Positions 20,324-29,676 of a stretch of 64,000 nucleotides of DNA are shown in pieces. The stretch covers positions 3,223,333 through 3,287,332 of the forward strand of contig NZ_LT745763.1 of the NCBI RefSeq assembly GCF_900166595.1. The letters are read 5' to 3'. This DNA is from Virgibacillus dokdonensis. Lineage in GTDB: Bacteria > Bacillota > Bacilli > Bacillales > Amphibacillaceae. The notes below the pieces were generated by a model. It saw only the letters and a list, made by a program, of their open reading frames with translations. It ran no database searches and was not told the origin of the DNA. The number at the start of each line of letters is the position of its first letter. Position 1 is the first letter of the stretch. Made by a program: the position numbers and the translations under genes.

Positions 20324-21091
20324 TTAAAATAGCCCGAGAAATTTCTTTTTCTTCTTTACTCGCAATGGTTCTAAGCGATTTACATGATTGTTATCGACAA
20401 GTAGATTACTATTTTCTAAGAACATATAATAATAGTCTGAACCAAAGTTTTTCTTCACATTTTCAAAGGCTTCTCGTAGGTAGAAAGAACGTGAAGTCGT
20501 ATTATGCGCATCAGATGCAATAAAATGCGTTAAATTTGCTTCGATGATTTGCGCAGTAAACTTCTGAATATCTTTTCCAAATTTACCTACTACACTACCA
20601 GATGTGACTTGGGAAAGTGCACCTTTGGACACCAAATCATATAATAGATTCGGATGTTCGAGCAGAGCTCGATTTCTTTCCGGGTGCACAATTATTGGTG
20701 TATAACCTTCTACTTGAATATCAAATATAAGTTGTGTGGTGTATCGTGGTACAGCGTCAGAAGGGAACTCCACAAATAGATATTTACCGTAATTTAACGG
20801 AAGCAATTCGTTTTGTCTAATGCCATCGACCATTTCCCCATAAATACGCGTTTCCTGACCAGGCAATACCGTTAGTGGCATACCTTCTCTTTTGAAGAAA
20901 TCATTTAATATTTCTACATGGTTTTCAATTTCCCAACGAAAATTATTAAAAGCACCATTTTGATGATGTGGTGTAGCGATAATAGTGTGAATTCCTTGGT
21001 CTATAGCTACCTTAGCCATTTCCAAACTATATTGTTCTGTTTTCGCTCCATCATCTACACCTGGTAATATATGACTATGAATATCGATCAC
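20324..21091 (-). CDS. CpsB/YwqE-type PHP-family tyrosine-protein phosphatase
   Basis: 255 residues of the PHP metal-dependent fold: MIDIHSHILPGVDDGAKTEQ, ATPHHQNG, the GQETRIYGEM region, IVHPERNR and SDAHNTTSR give the His/Asp/Glu metal ligands. It dephosphorylates the tyrosine cluster of the BY-kinase encoded upstream and so tunes polymer length or export. It starts about 800 bp past the kinase stop, with a terminator and a dispersed repeat between, so it probably has its own promoter. Confidence 0.92.
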   Translation of the reverse strand: MIDIHSHILPGVDDGAKTEQYSLEMAKVAIDQGIHTIIATPHHQNGAFNNFRWEIENHVEILNDFFKREGMPLTVLPGQETRIYGEMVDGIRQNELLPLNYGKYLFVEFPSDAVPRYTTQLIFDIQVEGYTPIIVHPERNRALLEHPNLLYDLVSKGALSQVTSGSVVGKFGKDIQKFTAQIIEANLTHFIASDAHNTTSRSFYLREAFENVKKNFGSDYYYMFLENSNLLVDNNHVNRLEPLRVKKKKKFLGLF

Positions 21092-21452
21092 TTGTATTCA
21101 CATCCTATGAAACAAACATTTTTTAATTGGATAATTAGGTAGATTATAACAAATAAATGTATGAATTGCACTTTAGAGAGTTTAAACTTAAAAATCTTTT
21201 TACAAATTTGAATAGTGCAACACTAGTTTGTCCAATTCTTTATTACTGACAAGAATAAGAAAGCTTCATGGGTTCATACACACTAAAAATATTTTGCTAA
21301 GTTCGTAGCATAACGAAACACCGTTTTCCAAGACTTCATTTATAACAAATTTTATCCAACTTTATATTTTCTGCTTTTAGAAAGACTTAGAGATAGAACG
21401 CCAATCGTTTTGCTTTTCCTATTAACCATGGAATATTCTATACTAAATTATA

Positions 21453-21780
21453 GTGGAACAAAGGGCAAGCGTCCGTTTAACAACATAGCGAATGGAACGA
21501 AGCAACCGAGATAAAGGAATCACGCCACTAAAACAAGGGGTATGCCAACATAGGGTGGCAAGCCCGTCTTTAGTAGGCCGTCCTCTTAGCGATGAACCGA
21601 TGATGACTTATCGTAGAAAAACGGAGTGAAGTCGCCTAGTTACTAGGAAATGGAGCCAGACGTGGCTATTCGTTATTTCCTTTTCCACTCAAACCTCTTT
21701 TCATACTTTATATGAAAAAGTCACCTGCAAGCGCTTTTGTAATAGATAATGATCCGAAATGCGAGCCATGGTGATTTCCA
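21453..21780 (+). repeat. Dispersed structured repeat, copy 1
   Basis: No gene here. The segment is shared with 39958-40155, the 49439-49501 plus 51006-51190 split copy, and 56283-56455. Shared landmarks are GAATGGAACGAA, the central hairpin (21525-21577: CACTAAA ... GGGTATGCC ... GGCAAGCCC ... TTTAGT), CGATGATGACTTATCG, GTGAAGTCGCCTA, and a small hairpin CCTAGTTACTAGG. Similarity with copy 3 continues to about 21780 (ATATGAAAAAGTCACCTGCAAG). The strand shown is only the reading direction; transcription direction is unknown. Confidence 0.75.
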
Positions 21781-21849
21781 ATCATTGAAAACAGCGCTTC
21801 ATTTTGGCGTCCTCTTTTTTCACAACTACATGTAAACAAGAACTTCAAT

Positions 21850-21881
21850 AAAACTCCTTATCCAATAGAATAAGGAGTTTT
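21850..21881 (-). terminator. Intrinsic terminator after BY-kinase gene
   Basis: The arms AAAACTCCTTAT and ATAAGGAGTTTT are perfect complements around a short loop, immediately after the kinase stop, with T-rich flanks. It ends the two-gene kinase/modulator transcript. Confidence 0.85.
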
Positions 21882-21884
21882 GCT

Positions 21885-22586
21885 TTATTTTGATCCGTAA
21901 TAGTAATAATAATTGGACTGTTTCTTTTCACGGTCATTAAGCACAGCACCTAAAAGTTTTGCTTTAGCAGGCTTTAATGCTTCAATCGCTTTTTGCGCGC
22001 CTTCAATTTCAGTATGTTTGCTGCGAACGACAAGAATGGAACCATCTACAATGTTCGCCATAATTTGCGCATCGGTCACAGCTAAAACTGGAGGCATGTC
22101 GAAAATGACCATATCATAATTTTTCTTTAATTCTTCTAACAAGTTTTCCATTTTCTTTGAAGCTAATAATTCAGATGGGTTTGGTGGTATAGGACCACAA
22201 GACATCACATCCAAATTATCCACATCCGTTTGCTGAACCACCTGCTCCAAAGAATTTTCTCCAACTAATAGATTACTAAGCCCCCGTAAATTATCGATGC
22301 GAAACGTATAATGTACTGTCGGTTTACGTAAGTCAGCGTCAACTAACAGCACTTTTTTTCCTTGTTGAGCGTACACAACAGCTAAATTAGCAATCGTCAT
22401 AGATTTCCCTTCTGCAGGGCCTGATGACGTTACGAGCAAGGAACGAATTTCATCATCCACAGAAGCAAAGTCTATATTCGTACGAATCGTACGATATTGT
22501 TCAGAAATAGGTGATTTTGGATTTAATTTGGCAATTAAATGACGCATCTTTGTTCCAGGTCTAGACGGATTTTTTCCGCGTAACAT
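21885..22586 (-). CDS. CpsD/YwqD-type bacterial tyrosine kinase (BY-kinase)
   Basis: 233 residues. The Walker A motif is TSSGPAEGKSMTIANLAVVYA, then Walker A' LVDADLRKPTVHYTF, and Walker B MVIFDMPPVLAVTDAQ. The C-terminus has the autophosphorylated tyrosine cluster (NYYYYYGSK). It forms a split BY-kinase with the membrane modulator encoded just upstream, and the two frames overlap by 26 bp. Kinase cycling controls chain length and export of the polymer and may phosphorylate Ugd-type enzymes, as described for the family. Confidence 0.95.
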   Translation of the reverse strand: MLRGKNPSRPGTKMRHLIAKLNPKSPISEQYRTIRTNIDFASVDDEIRSLLVTSSGPAEGKSMTIANLAVVYAQQGKKVLLVDADLRKPTVHYTFRIDNLRGLSNLLVGENSLEQVVQQTDVDNLDVMSCGPIPPNPSELLASKKMENLLEELKKNYDMVIFDMPPVLAVTDAQIMANIVDGSILVVRSKHTEIEGAQKAIEALKPAKAKLLGAVLNDREKKQSNYYYYYGSK

Positions 22587-23325
22587 GTTGGTTCCCCCTC
22601 TCCAGATTTCTTGGTTGTGGGCGGAATTGTTGCTCGCTAATGTCTTTTTCTTGGACTGTTGAAATCGTACCTAGGATAGGGATATCAAGGTGCTGCTCAA
22701 TGTCGTCTTCGGTTGTAATCGTATTATCCAAATATTCTAATAAGAATGCAATTCCAACACCAATCATTGCACCGAGCACAATCGCAATCGCTGTATTTAA
22801 CATTGGGTTTGGTGAAACAGGAGACGGATTTGTTCCAAGTTCTGCCTCCGACAAAATATTCACATTGTCGACATTCATGAGTTCTGGGATTTCATTTTGA
22901 AATGTTGTCACCGTTGTATTTGCCATTTCAACTGCACGTTCAGGACTTTCATCCGTAGCAGTTACCGTCACAACCTGTGACTGTTCTTCACTAGATACTT
23001 GAATTTTTTGAGCTAACTGCTCACTTGTCATGTCCAAGCCAAGTTCGTCTACTACCTGACTCAAAATGCGTGGACTTTTAATAATGACATTATATGTATT
23101 AATGAGTTCCACATTTGTTCGTATGTCATTAACATTATATGGCGTTTCCGCATCTTGCTGGCTTTGGTTAACGATAAAGGAAGAATTTGCTTCGTATGTT
23201 GGTGTCAACACCAAATAGCTAACGACAGCAGCAATCACCGCAGCCCCAAATATACAAGCTAAAATAAGCAACATTCGCTTTTTTAAGACAGCAAATATCT
23301 CCTTTAAGGAAATCGTCTCTTCCAT
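22561..23325 (-). CDS. Wzz/YwqC-type chain-length and kinase modulator
   Basis: 254 residues: an N-terminal Wzz segment (ISLEIFAVLKKRMLLILAC with a first helix at 18-40), an extracellular domain (about 45-170), and a second helix (PMLNTAIAIVLGAMIGVGIAFLL, roughly 172-195). A proline-rich stretch SPVSPNPML lies before TM2, as in polysaccharide co-polymerases. The cytoplasmic tail would activate the adjacent BY-kinase. It is the first gene of the polysaccharide locus on this strand. Confidence 0.92.
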   Translation of the reverse strand: MEETISLKEIFAVLKKRMLLILACIFGAAVIAAVVSYLVLTPTYEANSSFIVNQSQQDAETPYNVNDIRTNVELINTYNVIIKSPRILSQVVDELGLDMTSEQLAQKIQVSSEEQSQVVTVTATDESPERAVEMANTTVTTFQNEIPELMNVDNVNILSEAELGTNPSPVSPNPMLNTAIAIVLGAMIGVGIAFLLEYLDNTITTEDDIEQHLDIPILGTISTVQEKDISEQQFRPQPRNLERGNQHVTRKKSV

Positions 23326-23383
23326 AAAGTTACCTCCATTTTTATTCTTCTGTACATTGTTTTATGAATAAACCTAGTTATGA

Positions 23384-23412
23384 ATTATAACATAAAACGA
23401 CATAGAGTAGTT
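23384..23412 (-). promoter_or_regulatory. Candidate promoter of the polysaccharide locus
   Basis: Upstream of the modulator gene the minus strand reads TGTTATAAT, an extended -10 (TG, one base, TATAAT; -10 at 23384-23389). The -35 region (AACTAC) is poor. A sigma-A promoter is plausible but unproven. Confidence 0.45.
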
Positions 23413-23479
23413 GGTAAATTTATGAATGGACGAAAAGATAAGTTGTCAAAACGTTTTATGCAAACAATGAACCGATTAG

Positions 23480-23640
23480 AGTGAACTACTCCCACCACTT
23501 ACCACCCTTCGGGTTGCTTGAAGTGGGGGCTTCTTGGGTAATCGCCACTTTTGGTAGCTGACGAAATTGACCAAGCTAACCCTCTTGTTCCAAGAGTTTA
23601 TATTTTATTAGGCGCTTGCCAATAAGCGAATACCTTCTTT
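23480..23640 (-). ncRNA. Likely TnpB guide RNA (omega/reRNA) at element end
   Basis: In IS605 elements the 3' end of tnpB and the following element end form the RNA scaffold that TnpB binds, with the guide read from flanking DNA. Here the region after the stop folds (GGGTGGTAAGTGGTGGGAG at the very end) and the adjoining flank (AGTTCACTCTAATCGG) would be the guide. The coordinates are approximate and the call rests on family knowledge. Confidence 0.45.
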
Positions 23641-24720
23641 CTTGATATTGAGTGCTGAATTGTAATCTCTATCAAGCTTTAGTCCGCAATCACATTGATA
23701 AGTGCGTTCTGATAATTCGATTTCTTTTACTGAACCACATTTAGAACAAGTTTTTGTAGAGGGAAACCATTTGTCAATTTTGATAAGTTGTTTCCCTTGT
23801 TCTTTTAGTTTGTACTGCAAGAAAGCAGTGAATATTCCCCATCCATTATCAGCTACGCTTTTACCGAATTTAAGTGCTTGTGACATCCCTTTCATGTCCA
23901 AATCCTCAATCACAACGGCATCATAACTAGTCGCTAATTTCTTTGATTTATGGTGAAGAAAATTCTTGCGTTGATTGGCAACTTTTTCTTGAATTTTAGC
24001 TACCTGAATGCGTTGTTTATTCCAATTTGAAGAACCTTTCTTTTTACGAGAAAGTTTACGTTGTTCTTTTGCTAATTTCTCAAGCATTTGTCGATAAAAC
24101 TTAGGGTAATTGGCTTTCTCACCCTCACTGTCGACAAATAATCCATCCATCGCAAAATCTAATCCAACTACTTTTTCGATTTCCTTGCTTTTAATGTCTA
24201 TCTCGTACTCAGTTAGAATAGAAATATAGTATTTTCCTGATGAAGTCATAGATAGAGTACAAGATTTGATTTTGTGTTTCAAAGGTATCTCTCTATGTTG
24301 CTTGATTTTTATCCATTTTAATTTAGGTAATTTGATATGATCATCCAACAATTCAATGTTCCCATTAACAACATTGGTTGTGTAGCTTTGTTTGTGTCGC
24401 TTGCTTTTGAATTTTGGAAATTTAGCATTTCCCTTGAAAAAGGCTTTATACGCCTTATCTAAGTTTAGTTGTGCGTTTGCCAACGCTAAAGAGTCTACTT
24501 CTTTGAGCCATTCAAAATCCTTTTTATATTTAGCAGGAGTAGGATGTTTTACTTTTTTCAATTCTTCTTTATCATCTTTTAGTCTTTCATACGTCTCTTT
24601 TCGTTCTGCTAACATTTTATTATAAACAAAGCGAACACAACCGAAAGTTTTGCGTATAATCAAAGCCTGTTCATCTGTTGGATAAATTCTGAACTTGTAC
24701 GCTTTATTTTGTTTAGTCAC
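23608..24720 (-). CDS. tnpB: TnpB RNA-guided nuclease (IS605/OrfB family)
   Basis: 370 residues, full length. It has an N-terminal HTH_OrfB-like segment (AYKFRIYPTDEQALIIRKTF) and split RuvC motifs: VVGLDFAMDGLFV (Asp), VVIEDLDMKGM (Glu), and LDRDYNSALNIKKEG (Asp). A zinc-binding stretch CSKCGSVKEIELSERTY is followed by QCDCG. TnpB is an RNA-guided DNA endonuclease that favours retention of its element. All catalytic acidic residues are visible, so it is probably functional. It lies 11 bp after tnpA. Confidence 0.92.
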   Translation of the reverse strand: MTKQNKAYKFRIYPTDEQALIIRKTFGCVRFVYNKMLAERKETYERLKDDKEELKKVKHPTPAKYKKDFEWLKEVDSLALANAQLNLDKAYKAFFKGNAKFPKFKSKRHKQSYTTNVVNGNIELLDDHIKLPKLKWIKIKQHREIPLKHKIKSCTLSMTSSGKYYISILTEYEIDIKSKEIEKVVGLDFAMDGLFVDSEGEKANYPKFYRQMLEKLAKEQRKLSRKKKGSSNWNKQRIQVAKIQEKVANQRKNFLHHKSKKLATSYDAVVIEDLDMKGMSQALKFGKSVADNGWGIFTAFLQYKLKEQGKQLIKIDKWFPSTKTCSKCGSVKEIELSERTYQCDCGLKLDRDYNSALNIKKEGIRLLASA

Positions 24721-24731
24721 ATCAAATCACC

Positions 24732-25130
24732 TCACTTTATCCCTTGATTTTCAATATATTCTTTCACCACTTCAATAGGTGAGCCACCAGTCGTCAACAA
24801 ACAAAAACTTCTTGACCAAAACATTTCTTTCCATAACTTTTTACGAACATGAGGAAAATCCTTTTTGATAAGTCTTGAACTGGCACTTTTATAGGCGTTG
24901 ATGAATTTCGATAATTCACTGTTAGGTTGTGCTTTGAACAAAATATGAACATGGTCAATATCATGGTTCCATTCTACTAATGTGATATTATACTTTTCAC
25001 TCATTGACACAAATTTATCTTTAGCATATTTCGAAATCGTAGCATCTATTACTTTTCTTCGATACTTCACGACTAACACAAGATGGTAATACATTAAGAA
25101 TACTGAATGATTGTTACTATCTAATTTCAT
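24732..25130 (-). CDS. tnpA: TnpA Y1 HUH transposase (IS200/IS605)
   Basis: 132 residues, normal length. The HUH metal motif is DHVHILFKA, and the C-terminal helix holds the nucleophilic tyrosine (VVKEYIENQG). It moves a single-stranded circle of the element by recognising subterminal hairpins. Unlike the IS200 copy at 45.1-45.6 kb, it has no frameshift. Confidence 0.92.
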   Translation of the reverse strand: MKLDSNNHSVFLMYYHLVLVVKYRRKVIDATISKYAKDKFVSMSEKYNITLVEWNHDIDHVHILFKAQPNSELSKFINAYKSASSRLIKKDFPHVRKKLWKEMFWSRSFCLLTTGGSPIEVVKEYIENQGIK

Positions 25131-25290
25131 TGTTATATCAATCCTTATATTTTATAAGACTGATTATAACATTTTAAGAAAAAAGACAAAATAAAAAAGC
25201 CTTTGGGCTGTCGACCAACCGAAATTCATCTCCCCCTTACCGTTGGGCTTTGCCCTTCACACGCTTGAAGAGGGAGACTTCTTTCGGAAA

Positions 25291-26270
25291 TGCGTTAAAA
25301 TCCTGTTACAAATAAACCTCGATATTTGGAAAATGTTCTCAAAGCTAGCACTTGGATCAATATGCAACATGGATTACTAAGTAGAAAGTGTCTTGGGAAT
25401 TGCCGCTTCAGGACATAAGACGCAGGTACTACATCGTTTTAAACAAAAGATAACAGTATCTAAATACCCATCTTATTCAAGTCCTTTAGGTCATCTACGT
25501 CTAAAATTTTTTAGAGTTACAAATCTAGTTCTTTTGCCACAAGCTTCGTTTCCAAAGGTACGAATCATAAGTCATAGAATCAAAATAATTTAAAATACCG
25601 TTCACATCCGCTCTGTAATAACGTTTCGCTTACGATTAAATGATTCTTCTCTCTGCCAATTAATAGACGAAAGAACTAATTATATTTTTCTACTTTTTTC
25701 CCTAAAATGATTTAACAATAGGAAAATCGAACCGATATAATATGAAAATGTATCTTTTATACTGGTTCTTTAGTATTATTGGAGAAGCGCTATTTAGATA
25801 ACAATTACTAATTTAGTTAAAAATATACAACAAGGAAACAACGTGCAGTGCTATTAAAGAAATATAGACACAGTAATTTGTTTAGTTTTGTAAGAGAAAG
25901 ATTTTATATCATCATTTCATGTCTTTACTAGGCGATTTTTGTCGTATTGAGTTCTTGGGAGGAAAAGTATTTTATGTACGTTCATGGTTAATAAGCATCA
26001 TGGCAGAGGAAAAACTTTAGGGATTGTTCTTTTTCAGAATGAATCAAGCAAAAATAACTAGAAAAATAAAATTAACAGTACTTTTGAATCAAAAACCAAA
26101 GACTAACCACCTAATATGAACTATAGGAAAGTATAAAATGCTAAAAGTTTATCCGACTAGCATTGGGGGAGCGACCACTAAAAAGCACTTGCAGCGTTTT
26201 CGCTATAAAGACTTTGCGATAAGTCAAGTATTTATAAGAAATAAGACTGCGTCAAAGGTCATTGTTTTTT
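25291..26270. other. Gene-poor 1-kb stretch
   Basis: Between the IS605 end and the LysM gene I see no supported gene. The one short rightward frame at 25393-25593 has no ribosome binding site and no family resemblance. The stretch is AT-rich, with scattered short inverted repeats only. Confidence 0.6.
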
Positions 26271-26330
26271 TAACTTTCTCCATCAGGAGTGGTTAAAAAA
26301 TATTTCAACATAAATAGGGAGGAATACTTA

Positions 26331-27434
26331 ATGAATAATAAGAAAATGTTAATGTCTGTAACAGCAGGAGCAGCAATTGCATCAATCATTTTTACCGCAG
26401 AAGAGGCTGAAGCCGCATCCTATAAAGTAAAAAACGGTGATTCTTTGTGGAAGATTGCCCAAAAGTATAATACAAGCGTTTCAGAACTAAAATCGATTAA
26501 CAACTTATCTAGTAGCTTAATCTTTCCTAATCAAATCATTGAAACAACCAAAAATGGAAGTTCTTCCAACCAGTCCAACTCAAATAATTCCAGTACTAAT
26601 TCCAATAACTCGAATAGCAGTTCTAGCAGCAATGCCAAGACATACACTGTAAAACGCGGTGATACATTGAGTGGCATAGCTTTCAAACACAATATATCTA
26701 TACGAAACCTAATGAAATGGAACAATTTGAATTCCACCCTCATCTACCCTGGCAATGTTTTCGTAGTGAGCAAAAATGGGACAAACAGTAATACAGGATC
26801 ATCAAACAGCAATTCAAGCTCTGGAGGTAACTCATCAAGTGGATCTTCAAAGACGTATGTCGTTAAATCCGGTGACACGCTATCTGAAATCGGAGCAAAA
26901 TACAAAGTATCAGTATCCAATTTAAAACGCTGGAACAACTTGCGCTCAGATCTCATTTTCGTCGGCCAAAAGCTTCATATTGGAAAGAAAGCAAGCTCTA
27001 ATACTGGCAACTCCAACGGATCATCAAGTGGAAATAGCGGGAGCGGCTCAACTGGAAATGCAAACGTAGATTTCAATGTCAATAAAGTCGTTAGCACTGC
27101 CAAAAGCTTTCAAGGCGTACCTTATGTTTGGGGCGGGTCAAGCCCTTCTGGATTTGATTGTAGCGGCTTCATCCACTACGTCTACAATAAAGGTGGAAAA
27201 AGCATGGGCCGCACATCTAGTGATGGGTATTACAACAGATCCTATCACATTAACAATCCAAAAGTAGGCGATCTCGTCTTCTTCGCAGGTACCTACCGCC
27301 CAGGAATATCACATCTAGGTGTTTATTTAGGAAACAATAATTTCATTCACGCAGGAGCAGATGGCGTAGAAATTAGTAATCTAAATAACTCCTACTGGAA
27401 AAGCCATTTCGATAGCTTTAAACGTTTTTATTAA
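26331..27434 (+). CDS. Secreted LysM-NlpC/P60 peptidoglycan endopeptidase (LytE/CwlS-like)
   Basis: 367 residues from the ATG at 26331 (GGGAGG 8-10 bases upstream); a longer frame from 26289 lacks such a site. It has a signal peptide ([20 protein letters not shown], cleaved near AEA-AS). Three LysM domains ([60 protein letters not shown]) are joined by Ser/Asn-rich linkers. The C-terminal NlpC/P60 domain has the catalytic Cys in [12 protein letters not shown] and the His in [17 protein letters not shown]. LysM modules bind the cell wall; the domain cuts D-gamma-Glu-diamino acid bonds during growth and separation. Confidence 0.95.
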   Translation: MNNKKMLMSVTAGAAIASIIFTAEEAEAASYKVKNGDSLWKIAQKYNTSVSELKSINNLSSSLIFPNQIIETTKNGSSSNQSNSNNSSTNSNNSNSSSSSNAKTYTVKRGDTLSGIAFKHNISIRNLMKWNNLNSTLIYPGNVFVVSKNGTNSNTGSSNSNSSSGGNSSSGSSKTYVVKSGDTLSEIGAKYKVSVSNLKRWNNLRSDLIFVGQKLHIGKKASSNTGNSNGSSSGNSGSGSTGNANVDFNVNKVVSTAKSFQGVPYVWGGSSPSGFDCSGFIHYVYNKGGKSMGRTSSDGYYNRSYHINNPKVGDLVFFAGTYRPGISHLGVYLGNNNFIHAGADGVEISNLNNSYWKSHFDSFKRFY

Positions 27435-27460
27435 AATAGAATACAAGATAAATTATAAAG

Positions 27461-27490
27461 AAGCTTTGCAACGTTTTGCAAAGCTTTTTA
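27461..27490 (+). terminator. Intrinsic terminator of LysM-NlpC/P60 gene
   Basis: The arms AAGCTTTGCAA and TTGCAAAGCTT are followed by TTTTATTAT. It lies 27 bases after the stop codon. Confidence 0.85.
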
Positions 27491-27557
27491 TTATGACTTT
27501 GGTCGGACGAAGCGATCTCTTCGTGGAGGCAGAACGAGAACGACTTCTACTTGTAGC

Positions 27558-28304
27558 GAGCAGTTTTCGCGCAAAGGTGAGCGATTTCCGTGCGGGGCGA
27601 GCGATTGGCGACGAACAGGAGCGATTTCTCCGCGGGGATGAGCGATTGGCGACGAACAGGAGCGATTTCTCCGCGGGGGTGAGCGATTTGGCGACGAACA
27701 GGAGCGATTTCTGCACGGGGGCGAGCGATTGGCGACGAACAGGAGCGATTTCTGCACGGGGGCGAGCGATTGGCGACGAACAGGAGCGATTTCTGCACGG
27801 GGGCGAGCGATTGGCGACGAGCGGGAGCGGTTTCTCCGCGGAGGCGAGCGATTTGGCGACGAACAGGAGCGATTTCTGCACGGGGGCGAGCGATTTGGCA
27901 ACGAGCGGGAGCGATTTCTGCACGGGGGCGAGCGATTGGCGACGAACAGGAGCGATTTCTCCGCGGGGGCGAGCGATTTGGCGACGAACAGGAGCGATTT
28001 CTGCACGAGGGCGAGCGATTTGGCGACGAACGGGAGCGATTTCTGCACGCGGCGAGCGATTTGGCGACGAACGGGAGCGATTTCTGCACGAGGGTGAGCG
28101 ATTTGGCGACGAACAGGAGCGATTTCTCCGCGGGGGCGAGCGATTTGGCAACGAACGGGAGCGATTTCTCCGCGGGGGCGAGCGATTTGGCGACGAACGG
28201 GAGCGATTTCTCCGCGGGGGCGAGCGATTTGGCAACGAACGGGAGCGATTTCTCCGCGGGGGCGAGCGACTTTTCCACGAACAGGAGCGATTTCGTTCGA
28301 GGAG
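27558..28304 (+). repeat. GAGCG-anchored 21-bp tandem array, locus 1 (about 36 units)
   Basis: The units of 20-21 bp each begin GAGCGA. Two types alternate almost strictly: one continuing TTTCTCCGCGGGGGC or TTTCTGCACGGGGGC, the other TTTGGCGACGAACGG. This gives a 42-bp higher-order repeat. It is much more GC-rich than its surroundings. Because 21 is a multiple of three, frames stay open for 120-290 codons on both strands; these have no ribosome binding sites and are not genes. It lies between two convergent genes. Confidence 0.9.
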
Positions 28305-28340
28305 GAGCATTTTCCTTGTTAATGTCTGTTGCTTGTAATA

Positions 28341-29294
28341 TTAATTAGGCATTTTCCATATTTGCTCTTTTTCATCGTAAATGAGGCGCATAGATTGAAG
28401 TATTCTTTTAGCGGTAAAACGTGATGAAACATGTAAAAATTTCCTACATGCTCCGTTTGTTATATTTGGTTCGATAAGGAGAAAATAGTCATTGATAGCT
28501 TGCCTATGAGCGTTCTTCCATTTTTTACGGCAAGGCTCACAATGCCATCCCCCATGTACTCGTTGTAATCTTAAGTTATGACAACCCGGGCACTGAACTC
28601 CGGTTAAAATGGATTTTCTATTTATGTTGTGTATTGCAACAATATCTTTGTTGAACGTCGTACTTTTTTCCGCAATTATCTTGCCAATTTGTACATGAGC
28701 AAGAGGACTACAGCCCTTCTCCTTAAAACTTTGTTCATATTTATTAATTTTCTGTGGGATTAACTCAGCATGCATGACAATGTCTTGAAGCTTATACTTA
28801 TCTCCTTCAACTTTGATAACTGTGCTTGGACGACTAATAGCTATAAAAGAGCAAATAGGAATATCTATAAGATGGTGTCTATGAAGCCATTGTTTGAGTA
28901 GGTCTGCCTGAGTAGTCGCTTGTGTGATGGGGGATCGAAAACCTTCTTCTTTTGAACCGTTATTGCGTATGAGCTGATTGAAAAATGTGTCAAATGTTAG
29001 TGTACCGTCAAAATTCTTGATTTCTATAATGTACATTGCGTAAGTAGTAATTATAACTGTATCCATCTGAAATGATTTGCCTTCTATTTGGAGCTGAACA
29101 TTATAAAGAATTGTATTCCTATCTTTAAGCCGTTCTGTTTGTCTATCTACTAATAGTTCACCGTGATAACCTTTTAATTGTTTTCTATAGGCCGCTTCAA
29201 CGTCCGATATTTGATGAAAAGTAGGAGGTAGACGCTTTAGTAGAGCTTCGTATTTTTTTAAAACGATAGGGTAAGTGCGTTTTCTTATGATCAA
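28341..29294 (-). CDS. NERD-domain protein with C-terminal zinc ribbon
   Basis: 317 residues. The NERD (nuclease-related) domain spans about 40-155 (GYHGELLVDRQTERL, FQMDTVIITTYAMYIIEIKN), with the conserved E, D and E-X-K spacing of restriction-like folds. A zinc ribbon follows (CPGCHNLRLQRVHGGWHCEP to C in CRKKW, about 233-257). The function of NERD proteins in Bacillaceae is largely unknown; a DNA-processing role is inferred from the fold. Both flanks are GAGCG arrays (27558-28304 and 29677-30159). Confidence 0.88.
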   Translation of the reverse strand: MIIRKRTYPIVLKKYEALLKRLPPTFHQISDVEAAYRKQLKGYHGELLVDRQTERLKDRNTILYNVQLQIEGKSFQMDTVIITTYAMYIIEIKNFDGTLTFDTFFNQLIRNNGSKEEGFRSPITQATTQADLLKQWLHRHHLIDIPICSFIAISRPSTVIKVEGDKYKLQDIVMHAELIPQKINKYEQSFKEKGCSPLAHVQIGKIIAEKSTTFNKDIVAIHNINRKSILTGVQCPGCHNLRLQRVHGGWHCEPCRKKWKNAHRQAINDYFLLIEPNITNGACRKFLHVSSRFTAKRILQSMRLIYDEKEQIWKMPN

Positions 29295-29676
29295 CTTATA
29301 TTACTCCTTCCCTTTTTCTTCATTCTATAGTAAAAAATGCCTACTGAAAAATCAGCTGAAAGACGATTTAATGCACGTCCTACACTAATTAATAAATTTT
29401 ATATATTAAAATCACGTTGACTTTTAAAAAATAAGCTAGCGGTCCCTATCTATTTTCCAATTTACTGCATACATTCTTAATAATTCATCATATCAGTTTT
29501 AATTTGAAGTCTGTTTTTTCAATACTGAAAGTTAATGAGGACAATAGCAAAATTAATTCAGTAATGCTAAATTATTACCATTTATTAAATAGAATTAACC
29601 TACAGCTTCCCTCATTTTCGAATAGACCGCGATTGACTATAACCATCAATCTTAACCGTCTAAAATCAAAAGGGGC

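Larger units (their letters stand above)
23480..25290 (-). mobile_element. IS605-type element (tnpA + tnpB)
   Basis: It has no terminal inverted repeats but subterminal hairpins at both ends, typical of IS200/IS605. The end downstream of tnpB carries CCCCCACTTC ... AAGTGGTGGGAG (about 23485-23530). The end upstream of tnpA carries CTCCCTCTTC ... GGGGGAG (about 25228-25282). Both genes are intact and on the same strand, so the element could be active. Exact cleavage points are not certain from sequence alone. Confidence 0.85.

Noticed and set aside
21453..21780. Group II intron or known large ncRNA
   Set aside because: No reverse transcriptase and no domain V-like hairpin; the copies are too short and lack blocks I could match to a named RNA.
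25393..25593. Short rightward gene
   Set aside because: No ribosome binding site and no recognisable domain in an AT-rich stretch.
27558..28304. CRISPR array
   Set aside because: The constant part is only about five to six bases, there are no unique 30-base spacers, units alternate between two types, and no cas genes are present.
27453..28348. Several long reading frames (120-290 codons) on both strands, Arg/Ser-rich
   Set aside because: They lie wholly in the 21-bp array; a period divisible by three keeps frames open. No ribosome binding sites, and translations are simple repeats.
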